Shown piece after piece: positions 56,530-64,000 of a stretch of DNA of 64,000 nt. How positions within the stretch are numbered: the stretch's first letter is position 1; each line of letters starts with the position of its first letter. Under the pieces are notes generated by a model, which saw only the letters and a program-made list of their open reading frames with translations, did no database searches and was not told the DNA's origin. A program made the translations under genes and the position numbers. This stretch comes from Aquabacterium sp029268225 (lineage in GTDB: Bacteria > Pseudomonadota > Gammaproteobacteria > Burkholderiales > Burkholderiaceae_C): contig NZ_JBBEYB010000004.1 of the NCBI RefSeq assembly GCF_037482285.1, forward strand, positions 200,737 through 264,736. Reading direction: 5' to 3'.

Positions 56530-56916
56530 ATGGCATACAGCGACAAGGTCATCGACCACTACGAACACCCCCGCAACGTTGGCTCTTTCGAAAAGGGCGA
56601 CGAGACTGTGGGCACCGGCATGGTCGGCGCCCCGGCTTGCGGCGACGTGATGAAGCTGCAGATCAAGGTCAACCCGTCCACCGGCGTGATCGAGGATGCG
56701 CGCTTCAAGACCTACGGCTGCGGCTCGGCCATTGCCTCGAGCTCGCTCGTGACCGAGTGGGTGCGCGGCAAGACGCTGGACGAAGCCCTCGAGATCAAGA
56801 ACACCCAGATCGCCGAAGAGCTGGCCTTGCCCCCGGTCAAGATCCACTGCTCCATCCTGGCGGAAGATGCGATCAAAGCCGCCGTCAACGACTACAAGAC
56901 CAAACATGCAAGCTGA
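56530..56916 (+). CDS. iscU: Fe-S cluster scaffold IscU
   Basis: 128 residues. Cluster cysteines in GAPACGDVM (about 37), YGCGSAIASSS (about 63) and HCSILAEDAIKAA (about 106); the chaperone-binding LPPVK precedes the last. GGAG is upstream of ATG 56530. Confidence 0.97.
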   Translation: MAYSDKVIDHYEHPRNVGSFEKGDETVGTGMVGAPACGDVMKLQIKVNPSTGVIEDARFKTYGCGSAIASSSLVTEWVRGKTLDEALEIKNTQIAEELALPPVKIHCSILAEDAIKAAVNDYKTKHAS

Positions 56917-56992
56917 TCAAGCCACCTCCGGCTCGTGCACCAGTGGGCCCGGCAACGGCCCCCTGGCCGAGATCGGTGCGGTCGATGCCACC

Positions 56993-57316
56993 ATGTCCGT
57001 GGGCCTGACCGAGGCCGCAGCGCGTCACATCACGCGTTACCTCGCCCGTCGTGGCAAGGGCGTGGGCGTGCGCTTGGGTGTCAAGACCACGGGCTGCTCG
57101 GGTCTGGCCTACAAGATCGAATTTGCCGACGAGATCGCGCCTGAAGACATCGTCTTCGAGCAGCTCGGCGTCAAGATCCTGGTCGACCCCAAGAGCTTGC
57201 CTTACATCGACGGCACGGAGCTCGACTTTGTGCGTGAAGGCCTTAACGAGGGCTTCAAGTTCAACAACCCCAACGAGCGCGACCGTTGCGGTTGCGGCGA
57301 GTCTTTCCGCATCTGA
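56993..57316 (+). CDS. iscA: Fe-S cluster assembly protein IscA
   Basis: 107 residues, the family length, from ATG 56993. Cysteines in TTGCSGLAY and CGCGESF. An in-frame ATG at 56906, overlapping iscU, would add 29 residues of low conservation; neither start has a strong ribosome binding site. Confidence 0.93.
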   Translation: MSVGLTEAAARHITRYLARRGKGVGVRLGVKTTGCSGLAYKIEFADEIAPEDIVFEQLGVKILVDPKSLPYIDGTELDFVREGLNEGFKFNNPNERDRCGCGESFRI

Positions 57317-57344
57317 GGCGTCTCGCATGCCTTGCGTCGGATGA

Positions 57345-57367
57345 AGCCCCACCCTGTGGTGGGGTTT
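57345..57367 (+). terminator. Hairpin between iscA and hscB, weak terminator or attenuator
   Basis: CCCCACC/GGTGGGG with a four-base loop followed by TTTCGCCTTTT. Within the operon it may lower hscBA-fdx expression or stabilise the upstream mRNA. Confidence 0.5.
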
Positions 57368-57383
57368 CGCCTTTTCACACACC

Positions 57384-57908
57384 ATGAACATCGACGCTGA
57401 CGATTTCACCCTGCTGGGGCTGCCCAAGGGTTTTGCGCTGGACCGCAGTCAACTGGACGCCGCCTGGAAGGCGCTGCAGGCCCGGGTCCACCCCGACCGC
57501 TTTGCCGCCGAAGGTGGCGCGGCGCAGCGCCTGGCCATGCAATGGGCCGTGCGCGTCAACGAGGCGCACCAGCGCCTCAAAGATCCGCTCAAGCGGGCCG
57601 CCTACCTGTGCGAACTCGCTGGCGTGCCGGTGCAGTCCGAGAGCAACACCGCCATGCCAGGCGACTTCCTGATGCAGCAAATGGAGTGGCGCGAAGCCCT
57701 GGAGGAGGCGGACACCGCGGGCGAGGTCGAGACCTTGTCCGACGAGGTGCAGCTCGACCGCAAAGCCCGCATCGCCCGGGTGACCCACCTGCTTGATGTG
57801 GATGCCAACCCCACCCAGGCCGCGCAGGAAGTGCGCGCCCTGATGTTCATCGATCGCCTGCTCGAAGAGATCGATGCCCGCCTCGAACGTTACGAAGACG
57901 CCAGCTGA
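57384..57908 (+). CDS. hscB: Fe-S assembly co-chaperone HscB
   Basis: 174 residues. J-domain with the HPDRF motif at about 37-41 and C-terminal three-helix IscU-binding domain. It stimulates HscA, whose gene follows after 16 bases. Confidence 0.96.
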   Translation: MNIDADDFTLLGLPKGFALDRSQLDAAWKALQARVHPDRFAAEGGAAQRLAMQWAVRVNEAHQRLKDPLKRAAYLCELAGVPVQSESNTAMPGDFLMQQMEWREALEEADTAGEVETLSDEVQLDRKARIARVTHLLDVDANPTQAAQEVRALMFIDRLLEEIDARLERYEDAS

Positions 57909-57924
57909 AGACGCGAACCGACCC

Positions 57925-59793
57925 ATGGCCCTGCTGCAAATCTCCGAACCCGGGCAATCGCCCGACCCCCACCAGCGCCGCATCGCGGTGGGCATCGACC
58001 TGGGCACCACCCATTCCTTGGTGGCCTCCGTGCGCAACGGCGCATCCGAGTGCCTGCCCGATCAGAACGGCCGCGTGATCCTGCCCTCTGCCGTGCGCTA
58101 CTTGCTGGACGACAAGGGCCAAACCCGCCGTCAGATCGGTTTCGAGGCCCTGGCCGCGCAGGCCGAAGACTCGCAAAACACCATCGTGTCGGTGAAGCGT
58201 TTCATGGGTCGTCGTCTGGCCGACCTGCCCGATGCGGGTCGCCTGCCGTACCAGTTTGAAGACCAGCCCGGCATGGTCGCGATCCGCACTGTGGCGGGCG
58301 TGAAGTCGCCCATCGAGGTCTCGGCCGAGATCCTGGCCAGCCTGCGCCAGCGCGCGGAAGACACCTTCAACGACGACCTGTTTGGCGCCGTCATCACCGT
58401 GCCCGCGTACTTCGACGACGCGCAACGCCAGGCCACCAAGGACGCGGCCCAGATGGCCGGTCTGAACGTGCTGCGCCTGCTCAACGAGCCCACGGCCGCG
58501 GCCATCGCTTACGGCCTGGACAACGGCGCCGAAGGCCTCTACGCCATCTATGACCTGGGCGGCGGCACCTTCGACATCTCGCTGCTGCAACTGAGCCACG
58601 GCGTGTTCGAGGTGGTGGCCACGGGCGGTGATTCGGCCCTGGGTGGCGATGACGTCGACCACATCCTGGCCGAGTACGCGCTGGCCCAGTCGCAGATGCA
58701 GGCCACCACGCCGCAAGACAAGCGCACGGTGCTGGTCGCCGCACGCCGCACCAAGGAAAAGCTGTCCACCGATGGCAGCGCCCACCTGTCTTGCGCGCTG
58801 TCGGGCGGCATGCTGTCGGTGACGCTGACGCGCGCCAAGCTGGCCGAGCTGTCCAAGCCGCTGATCGACAAGACACTGGCCGTTGTCAAGCGCGTGCTGC
58901 GCGATGCCAAGGTCAAGCCCGACGAGGTCAAGGGCGTGGTCATGGTCGGTGGCTCGACCCGCATGCCCGCCGTGCGCGACGCCGTGGGCGCCTTCTTCGG
59001 CCAGCAACCGCTGACCGACCTGAACCCCGACGAGGTGGTCGCGCTGGGCGCCGCCATCCAGGCCAACCAGCTGGCCGGCAACAACGCGCAAGGCGAGCAC
59101 CTGCTGCTCGACGTGCTGCCACTGTCGCTGGGGCTGGAAACCATGGGCGGTTTGGTCGAGCGCATCATCCCGCGCAACACCCCGATCCCGTGCGCCCGTG
59201 CGCAGGACTTCACCACCTTCAAGGACGGGCAGACCGCCCTGGCCGTGCACGTGGTGCAGGGCGAGCGTGAGCAGGTCGAGCATTGCCGCTCGCTGGCCCG
59301 TTTCGAGCTGCGCGGCATCCCGCCGATGGCCGCCGGTGCCGCCCGCATCCGTGTCAGCTTCCAGGTCGACGCCGACGGCCTCTTGAGCGTCTCCGCCAAG
59401 GAGCAGCTGTCGGGCGTCGAAGCCTCAGTGGTCGTCAAGCCCAGCTATGGCCTGACCGATGACCAGGTGGCCCACATGCTGCGTGAAGGCTTCACCACTG
59501 CCGCCGCCGACATGAAGGACCGTGCCTTGCGCGAAGCCCGCGTCGAGGCCGAGCGTATGCTCGAAGCCACCCGTACCGCGCTGGCCGCCGATGGCGACCT
59601 GCTGTCGCCCGAGCAGCGCGCCGAGATCGATGGCCTGATGGCCCAGATCGGCCAGCGTTGCGACCGCGGCGACCTCGAAGCCCTGGAGGCCGCCACCAAG
59701 GCCCTGGCCCAAGGCACAGAGGCCTTTGCCGCCGAACGCATGAACCGCAGTATCCGCCAGGCTCTGGCGGGTCGCCAACTTGACCAGCTCTGA
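57925..59793 (+). CDS. hscA: Fe-S assembly chaperone HscA
   Basis: 622 residues, Hsp70 class. GIDLGTTHSLVA ATP-binding motif at about 24-35, DLGGGTFDISLLQL, VGGSTRMPAVR and the substrate-binding domain with NTPIPCA. Start at 57925. Confidence 0.97.
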   Translation: MALLQISEPGQSPDPHQRRIAVGIDLGTTHSLVASVRNGASECLPDQNGRVILPSAVRYLLDDKGQTRRQIGFEALAAQAEDSQNTIVSVKRFMGRRLADLPDAGRLPYQFEDQPGMVAIRTVAGVKSPIEVSAEILASLRQRAEDTFNDDLFGAVITVPAYFDDAQRQATKDAAQMAGLNVLRLLNEPTAAAIAYGLDNGAEGLYAIYDLGGGTFDISLLQLSHGVFEVVATGGDSALGGDDVDHILAEYALAQSQMQATTPQDKRTVLVAARRTKEKLSTDGSAHLSCALSGGMLSVTLTRAKLAELSKPLIDKTLAVVKRVLRDAKVKPDEVKGVVMVGGSTRMPAVRDAVGAFFGQQPLTDLNPDEVVALGAAIQANQLAGNNAQGEHLLLDVLPLSLGLETMGGLVERIIPRNTPIPCARAQDFTTFKDGQTALAVHVVQGEREQVEHCRSLARFELRGIPPMAAGAARIRVSFQVDADGLLSVSAKEQLSGVEASVVVKPSYGLTDDQVAHMLREGFTTAAADMKDRALREARVEAERMLEATRTALAADGDLLSPEQRAEIDGLMAQIGQRCDRGDLEALEAATKALAQGTEAFAAERMNRSIRQALAGRQLDQL

Positions 59794-59801
59794 TTCACCC
59801 C

Positions 59802-60140
59802 ATGCCCATCATCAAGATCCTGCCCCACGCCACCCTGTGCCCTGAAGGCAAGGCGATCACCGCGGCGCCCGGCACCAGCATCTGCGAAGCCCTGCTGGAG
59901 AACCACATCGAGATCGAGCACGCCTGCGACATGAGCGCGGCTTGCACCACCTGTCACGTGATCGTCCGTCAAGGCTTCAACAGCCTCAACGAGATGGAAG
60001 AAACCGAGGAAGACCTGCTTGACCGCGCCTGGGGTCTGGAGCCCAATTCGCGCCTGAGTTGCCAGGCCATCGTGGCCGGCCAGGATCTGGTGGTGGAGAT
60101 CCCCAAGTACACGATCAACCACGCACGCGAGAATCACTGA
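59802..60140 (+). CDS. fdx: Isc-type 2Fe-2S ferredoxin Fdx
   Basis: 112 residues. Cluster cysteines CDMSAACTTC and the last in LSCQAIV. Electron donor for cluster assembly; 8 bases after hscA. Confidence 0.97.
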   Translation: MPIIKILPHATLCPEGKAITAAPGTSICEALLENHIEIEHACDMSAACTTCHVIVRQGFNSLNEMEETEEDLLDRAWGLEPNSRLSCQAIVAGQDLVVEIPKYTINHARENH

Positions 60141-60161
60141 TTCCGCACTTTGAGTGGCGCC

Positions 60162-60887
60162 ATGTCCCGACAGATCTTCCTGGATACCGAAACCACCGGC
60201 CTGAGCCCTGACTCGGGCGACCGCATCGTTGAAATCGGTTGCGTGGAGATGGTTAACCGCCGCCTCACCGGGCGGCATTTGCACTTCTACATCAACCCCG
60301 AGCGTCCCAACAGCGAAGACGCGGTGCGCGTGCACGGCCTGACCGACGAGTTCCTGGCCGACAAGCCCACGTTTGCGGCTCTGGTGGACCAGATCGTCGA
60401 GTACTGCGCCGGCGCCGAGGTCATCATCCACAACGCGGCGTTTGACATCGGCTTCCTGAATGCCGAGTTGGCACGCTGCGGCCAGGGCAAGTTCACCGAC
60501 CACGTCAGTGGCGTGATCGACACCCTGTTGATGGCCCGCGAGATGTTCCCGGGCAAGTCCAACAACCTGGACGCGCTGTGCCGCCGACTGGAAGTGGACA
60601 ACTCGCACCGCACGCTGCACGGCGCCTTGATGGACGCCGAGTTGCTGGCCGAGGTCTACATCAACATGACGCGGGGCCAAGATGCCCTGTTGATCGAGGC
60701 CGAAGACGAAACGGGCAACGAAGGGCAGGGCGCACTGGACGTCGCCGCCATCGACCTGCGCAGCTTCGATCTGCCGGTGATCCAGCCTACGCCGGAGGAA
60801 GCCGAGGCCTTCGACAAAGCGTTGCAAGATCTCGACAAAGCATCGGGTGGCAAAAGTTTGTGGAAGTCTCTCGAAACCGTGCTATAG
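60162..60887 (+). CDS. dnaQ: DNA polymerase III epsilon subunit (proofreading exonuclease)
   Basis: 241 residues. Exo I FLDTETTG (5-12), Exo II NAAFDIGFLN, Exo III HGALMDAELLAEVY. The C-terminal tail binds the alpha subunit. Starts 21 bases after fdx and may be co-transcribed. Confidence 0.96.
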   Translation: MSRQIFLDTETTGLSPDSGDRIVEIGCVEMVNRRLTGRHLHFYINPERPNSEDAVRVHGLTDEFLADKPTFAALVDQIVEYCAGAEVIIHNAAFDIGFLNAELARCGQGKFTDHVSGVIDTLLMAREMFPGKSNNLDALCRRLEVDNSHRTLHGALMDAELLAEVYINMTRGQDALLIEAEDETGNEGQGALDVAAIDLRSFDLPVIQPTPEEAEAFDKALQDLDKASGGKSLWKSLETVL

Positions 60888-60948
60888 TTCAGGTCTTCGC
60901 TGATTGCGACAAACAAATCAGCGACGCGGCAAGTCCCGAACCAGTTTC

Positions 60949-61023
60949 GGGCGGTTAGCTCAGCGGTAGAGCACTGCCTTCACACGGCAGGGGTCGCAGG
61001 TTCGAACCCTGCACCGCCCACCA
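60949..61023 (+). tRNA. tRNA-Val (anticodon CAC)
   Basis: Acceptor stem GGGCGGT/ACCGCCC, D-loop AGCTCAGCGGTAGAGC, anticodon stem CTGCC/GGCAG with loop TTCACAC, T-arm GGTTCGAACC and encoded CCA. The integrase gene immediately 3' shows it is the likely attachment site of a genomic island. Confidence 0.96.
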
Positions 61024-61031
61024 AGAAAATC

Positions 61032-61063
61032 AAGCACTTAGCAGCGATGCTAAGTGCTTTTTT
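61032..61063 (+). terminator. Terminator after tRNA-Val
   Basis: AAGCACTTAGCA/TGCTAAGTGCTT with a GCGA-like loop and TTTTTT. Confidence 0.9.
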
Positions 61064-61077
61064 CTTGCCCGTTTCAA

Positions 61078-61099
61078 AATTTGGGACAATTTTGGGACA
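61078..61099. repeat. Tandem 11-bp repeat between tRNA-Val and the integrase gene
   Basis: AATTTGGGACA followed directly by ATTTTGGGACA. Position suggests integrase arm-binding or att-flanking sites. Confidence 0.6.
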
Positions 61100-61152
61100 G
61101 TGGGGCAGCAGTCAGGCCTGGCACTCGCACTCAACCACCACATGAGGCGCAG

Positions 61153-62145
61153 ATGGCAGCATTTGAGAAACGCGGGCAGTACTGGCGGGTGAAGATCCGC
61201 CGCAAGGGGTATCCAGAGCAAACGCGCTCATTCGATCTGAAGTCACAGGCCGAGGCCTGGGCGAGGTCCATCGAGAACGAGATGGACAAGGGCACCTTCG
61301 TTGATCGCACCGAGACGGAGAAAAACACCCTGGGTGATCTGATCGACCGTTACCTGAAGGAGGTGACGCCGTTTAAGCGGGGCAAGGACCCAGAGACCTC
61401 TCGGTTGAAAGCGTTGAGCCAGCGGCCTTTGGCAGCGCTCAAGATGAGCGCGCTGTCGAGCAAGCACGTTGCTCAGTACCGGGATGAGCGGCTGAAGGAG
61501 GTGTCGGCCGGCACCATCAACAAAGAGCTGAACCACCTGGCCCACGTGATCGAGACCGGGCGCAGGGAGTGGGGCATCCAACTGCCTGAGAACCCGGTGC
61601 GCATGGTGCGGCGTCCGGCCGCGCCAAAGGCCCGTGACAGGCGTTTCAGGGAAGGGGAGGAGGCTCAGTTGCGTCTGGCTTGCGAAGACGCACGCAACCC
61701 CTTCTTGCTGCCGGTGATCGAGCTGGCCATTGAAACCGGCATGCGGCAGGGCGAGATTGTCGGGCTGCTTTGGCAGCACGTTGACCTGGCTGGCCGAGTG
61801 GCGCACTTGCCGTTGACGAAGAACGGAGAGGCCAGGTCTGTGCCCTTGTCGCGCAAGGCTGGCGCTGTGCTGGCTGCGCTGCGGCCTTCGGAAGAGACGA
61901 AGTCTGGTCCTGTGTTCCCAGGGCTGACGACCGAGGCCATCAAGCGCGCGTTCATGCGTGCGTGTGATCGTGCGGGGCTGGTTGACTTCCACTTTCACGA
62001 CCTGCGGCATGAGGCCACGAGTCGGCTGTTCGAGAAGGGCCTGAACCCGATGGAGGTTGCCAGCATCACGGGGCACAAGACGCTGCAGATGCTGAAGCGG
62101 TATACGCACTTGAACGCGGGTGATTTGGCGGCCAAGTTGGGGTAG
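61153..62145 (+). CDS. Tyrosine-recombinase integrase of a genomic island
   Basis: 330 residues. Arm-binding/SAM-like N-terminal part, then the catalytic domain with the first arginine in ETGMRQGEIVGLL (about 201), HDLRHEATSRLF (His and second Arg, about 284-287), GHKTLQMLKRYTHL (third His and catalytic Tyr, about 308-319). It resembles phage/ICE integrases that use tRNA genes. ATG at 61153 is chosen; an earlier in-frame ATG lies in the repeat region. It marks the island's left edge. Confidence 0.93.
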   Translation: MAAFEKRGQYWRVKIRRKGYPEQTRSFDLKSQAEAWARSIENEMDKGTFVDRTETEKNTLGDLIDRYLKEVTPFKRGKDPETSRLKALSQRPLAALKMSALSSKHVAQYRDERLKEVSAGTINKELNHLAHVIETGRREWGIQLPENPVRMVRRPAAPKARDRRFREGEEAQLRLACEDARNPFLLPVIELAIETGMRQGEIVGLLWQHVDLAGRVAHLPLTKNGEARSVPLSRKAGAVLAALRPSEETKSGPVFPGLTTEAIKRAFMRACDRAGLVDFHFHDLRHEATSRLFEKGLNPMEVASITGHKTLQMLKRYTHLNAGDLAAKLG

Positions 62146-62176
62146 CGCCTCTGGGATCAAACAATCTCTGCCAAAG

Positions 62177-62783
62177 CTAAATGTGCTTCATTCGATAAAG
62201 CGCTATGAGTCGCTGATGCCGAGCATCATTCTGAAAGCTCGGTTTGACCGCACATATTTGCTGCAGGCACTCAAGAAGCTCTTCGCTTACCCACTGCGGG
62301 GCAGCGATCGTGACATCAAGCAAGTCTAGCGCTGCATCCGGAAACTGATGGCAAAGCCCTGACGTCTTCAACGGCTTGGTCAATTGGTCTGGATAGGCCA
62401 CAGGCAGAAGCCAGGTTCGTACCGCTTGCAAGGCATCAGGGAACGCGCGGCCTGCGCCAATAGCGATGCGGGCCAGGCGCTCTGCGATTGCTGCGGACAC
62501 CATGCTTTGAGTTTTGGGCCATACGTTGTTCCAGAACGGGAGCAACCTGTTCTTCCAATACTCCTCGCGCTGTTCGCCCGCTCCCTCTTGGGCTTGTGCC
62601 AGCGCTTGCGCCGCCTCTCGCAGACCCTCTTGCGGCAGTGAGCCAAATGCCACTCTGAACTCGGCTGGAGTGAATCCCTCTGCTGGTTCCAGGGCCGCAT
62701 AAGTCAGAAAGGCAGCGTACTGTCTACCGTGTTCGCCCAGTGCTGAGTAGCGGCTGGCAGTTTCAATCAGAAAGGGCTTGATC
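62177..62783 (-). pseudogene. 3' fragment of a gene interrupted by an IS21-family element
   Basis: About 200 codons read leftward from the IS end at 62784 to a stop at 62177. The protein part starts near QIKPFLIETASRYSALGEHG and continues with YAALEPAEGFTPAEF, LREAAQALAQAQEGAGEQRE, YWKNRLLPFWNNVWPKTQ and a final LRPP-free helical tail. Nothing catalytic is visible. The ordered helices and W-rich YWKNRLLPFW stretch recall the C-terminal (DUF4020-like) part of large SIR2-type antiviral proteins, but this is memory, not a search result. Base composition is less GC-rich than the chromosome to the left. The missing 5' part should lie beyond the IS element. Confidence 0.7.
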
Positions 62784-62790
62784 TGTCCGC

Positions 62791-62834
62791 GCCGATCCAA
62801 ATCTGAGCCACCGTGCCGATCCAATATTGAGCCA
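62791..62834. repeat. IS21-type terminal direct repeats
   Basis: GCCGATCCAAATCTGAGCCA at 62791-62810 and GCCGATCCAATATTGAGCCA at 62815-62834 match at 17 of 20 positions. Repeated transposase-binding sites at the ends are characteristic of IS21. Confidence 0.8.
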
Positions 62835-62925
62835 GGGCTGGTAGCCGACCAAAGGGTGGTCAGCTGTGGATAAGTGTAGAGCCTGGCCTGGGTTTTGAGT
62901 TTTCCGGCCGGCTTGGTTGAACATC

Positions 62926-62956
62926 AAGGGGGAAGCCGCGCAGCGGCTTCCCCCTT
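62926..62956. terminator. Long perfect hairpin after istB
   Basis: 14-bp arms AAGGGGGAAGCCGC/GCGGCTTCCCCCTT around a three-base loop, 12 bases past the istB stop. Probably ends istAB transcription and blocks read-in. Confidence 0.7.
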
Positions 62957-62967
62957 CGCTTTGAGCT

Positions 62968-63765
62968 TCAGGCCTTGCCCTCTGCTGCAGCCTGCATCCG
63001 AGACTGCTCTCGTGCCTTGATGCGCCTCTTGGCCGTGCTGGAACTGTGCAGGAATCGGTGTGACTCGTTGCCCGTCTCCAGGATGTGGCAGTGGTGTGTG
63101 AGCCGGTCCAGCAGCGCCGTCGTCATCTTGGCATCACCAAAGACACGCGACCATTCCGCGAAGTCCAGATTCGTCGTGATCATCACGCTGGTGTGCTCGT
63201 ACAACCGGCTGAGCAAGTGGAACAGCAGCGCACCGCCTGCCTGGCTGAACGGCAGGTAGCCCAACTCATCGAGGATCACCAGGTCCAGGCGCAACAAGCT
63301 CGTCGCGATGCGTCCGGCCTTGCCTTGTGCCTTCTCTTGCTCCAGCGCGTTGACCAGATCCACCGTGGAGTAAAAGCGCACGCGCCTGCCATGCTTGGTG
63401 ATGCCGGACACGCCAATGGCTGTGGCCAGGTGGGTCTTGCCGGTGCCAGGCCCTCCCACCAACACCACGTTGTGCGCCACTTCTGTGAAGCCTGTCTCTG
63501 CCAGCGTGTGAACCAGCTTGCTGTCAACGGGGGACACAGCGAAGTCGAACCCAGCCAGGTCTCGATGCACAGGGAACTTGGCTGCATGCATCTGATGGCT
63601 CACCGAGCGCATGCCTCGGTCTGTGGCCTCGGCCTGCAGCAGGTGTTCAATCAACCACCGTGCATCCTCTGAGCCCGTACTGGACCCTTGTTCGATCAGG
63701 TCCAACCATGCGCCCGCCATGCCGTGCAGGCGCAGTTGTTTGAGCTCTGCAGCGATATCACGCAT
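62968..63765 (-). CDS. istB: IS21-family helper ATPase IstB
   Basis: 265 residues from ATG 63765. AAA+ ATPase with Walker A GGPGTGKTHLA, Walker B LVILDELGYLPF and sensor residues; it assists the transposase IstA in target capture. It overlaps the end of istA by eight bases, the normal IS21 arrangement. Confidence 0.95.
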   Translation of the reverse strand: MRDIAAELKQLRLHGMAGAWLDLIEQGSSTGSEDARWLIEHLLQAEATDRGMRSVSHQMHAAKFPVHRDLAGFDFAVSPVDSKLVHTLAETGFTEVAHNVVLVGGPGTGKTHLATAIGVSGITKHGRRVRFYSTVDLVNALEQEKAQGKAGRIATSLLRLDLVILDELGYLPFSQAGGALLFHLLSRLYEHTSVMITTNLDFAEWSRVFGDAKMTTALLDRLTHHCHILETGNESHRFLHSSSTAKRRIKAREQSRMQAAAEGKA

Positions 63766-64000
63766 GGTTGATCTCCTCCGTGCCGCCTTGCCCGCGCAAG
63801 CTGTCGTAGCGCGCCGTGTTGGCCAGTGGGGCCACTGTCGCCTGCAAACAGGTCTGTGCATCTTCAGGCGTGGGTGCAGGGTTGAGCCTGCTCAGAACAT
63901 TGATCACATGCTCGACGCTGACCTTGCCAGACGGTGGCGCGCTCTCCAGCGCCAATTCAACTGCCACCAGCACCGCATCCAGGCCAGCTGTGCTCACAAT
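63758..64000 (-). CDS. istA: IS21-family transposase IstA, C-terminal part
   Basis: The last 80 or so codons of the frame that runs in from the right edge. The segment SAPPSGKVSVEHVINVLSRL and PLANTARYDSLR is the usual IstA tail. The DDE catalytic domain would be outside the window. Confidence 0.88.
   Translation of the reverse strand: MVSTAGLDAVLVAVELALESAPPSGKVSVEHVINVLSRLNPAPTPEDAQTCLQATVAPLANTARYDSLRGQGGTEEINHA

Larger units (their letters stand above)
62784..64000 (-). mobile_element. IS21-family insertion sequence, 3' part
   Basis: istB and the end of istA, with the element's terminus at TGTCCGCGCCGATCC (62784). The element runs past the right edge, so its other end and target duplication cannot be seen. 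Confidence 0.85.

Noticed and set aside
56906..56992. N-terminal extension of IscA overlapping iscU
   Set aside because: Without a good ribosome binding site and outside the normal 107-residue family length; kept only as an alternative.
61078..61099. Start of a CRISPR array
   Set aside because: Only two adjacent copies without spacers.
62177..62824. A 215-residue intact gene next to the integrase
   Set aside because: Its first 13 codons come from the IS21 end, so it is the tail of an interrupted gene.

Overview
The window looks like chromosome from a high-GC betaproteobacterium of the order Burkholderiales. The evidence is the catBCA-benABCD and pcaIJFD gene sets, a HiPIP-type electron carrier, a PEP-CTERM protein, an intracellular PHB depolymerase and an isc operon of proteobacterial type. 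Gene density is high. No gap between genes exceeds 300 bases, and almost everything can be placed in a known family. The species cannot be named from the sequence alone.

Layout. 1-5827: the 5' part of minC, an MgtC/DUF4010-type membrane protein, an unrecognised 417-residue protein and a YgiQ-type radical SAM enzyme. 5982-14164: dbpA helicase, a Tim44-like membrane protein, a HiPIP gene divergent from a MerR-type regulator, an ABC exporter, PPK2 and an acyltransferase. 14245-20044: an acyl-CoA synthetase/class II aldolase/unknown periplasmic protein operon, a small S4 protein, a lysine/alanine-tailed protein and an aldehyde dehydrogenase. 20179-23750: livHMGF without a binding protein. 23848-32378: small housekeeping and accessory genes, including a HIT protein, a flavin reductase, nth, a PEP-CTERM protein, the lemA/TPM group and rnfB. 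32411-33712: phaZ.

33916-48285 is a complete benzoate-to-central-metabolism module. Benzoate enters through BenK or BenE. BenABC and BenD make catechol, CatA/CatB/CatC and PcaD carry it to 3-oxoadipate, and PcaIJ and PcaF yield succinyl-CoA plus acetyl-CoA. It is arranged as two minus-strand operons, catBCA-benABCD-benK and pcaIJFD-benE. Each has a divergent regulator (a LysR-type CatR/BenM-like protein and an IclR-type PcaR-like protein), and operator-like repeats are visible in both divergent gaps.

48397-60887: aromatic/aspartate aminotransferase, uvrB, a PhoX-family phosphatase preceded by a Pho-box-like array but interrupted by an in-frame amber codon, the isc operon (iscR-iscS-iscU-iscA-hscB-hscA-fdx) and dnaQ.

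From 60949 the character changes. A tRNA-Val(CAC) gene is followed by a tyrosine recombinase, the 3' remnant of a gene cut by an IS21-family element, and that element's istB and partial istA. This is the left edge of a genomic island running out of the window. The remnant resembles the C-terminus of large SIR2-type antiviral proteins, but that identification is from memory and weak. The most unusual single observations are the amber codon in phoX, the island edge with its disrupted gene, and the operator dyad between the HiPIP gene and its divergent MerR-type regulator.
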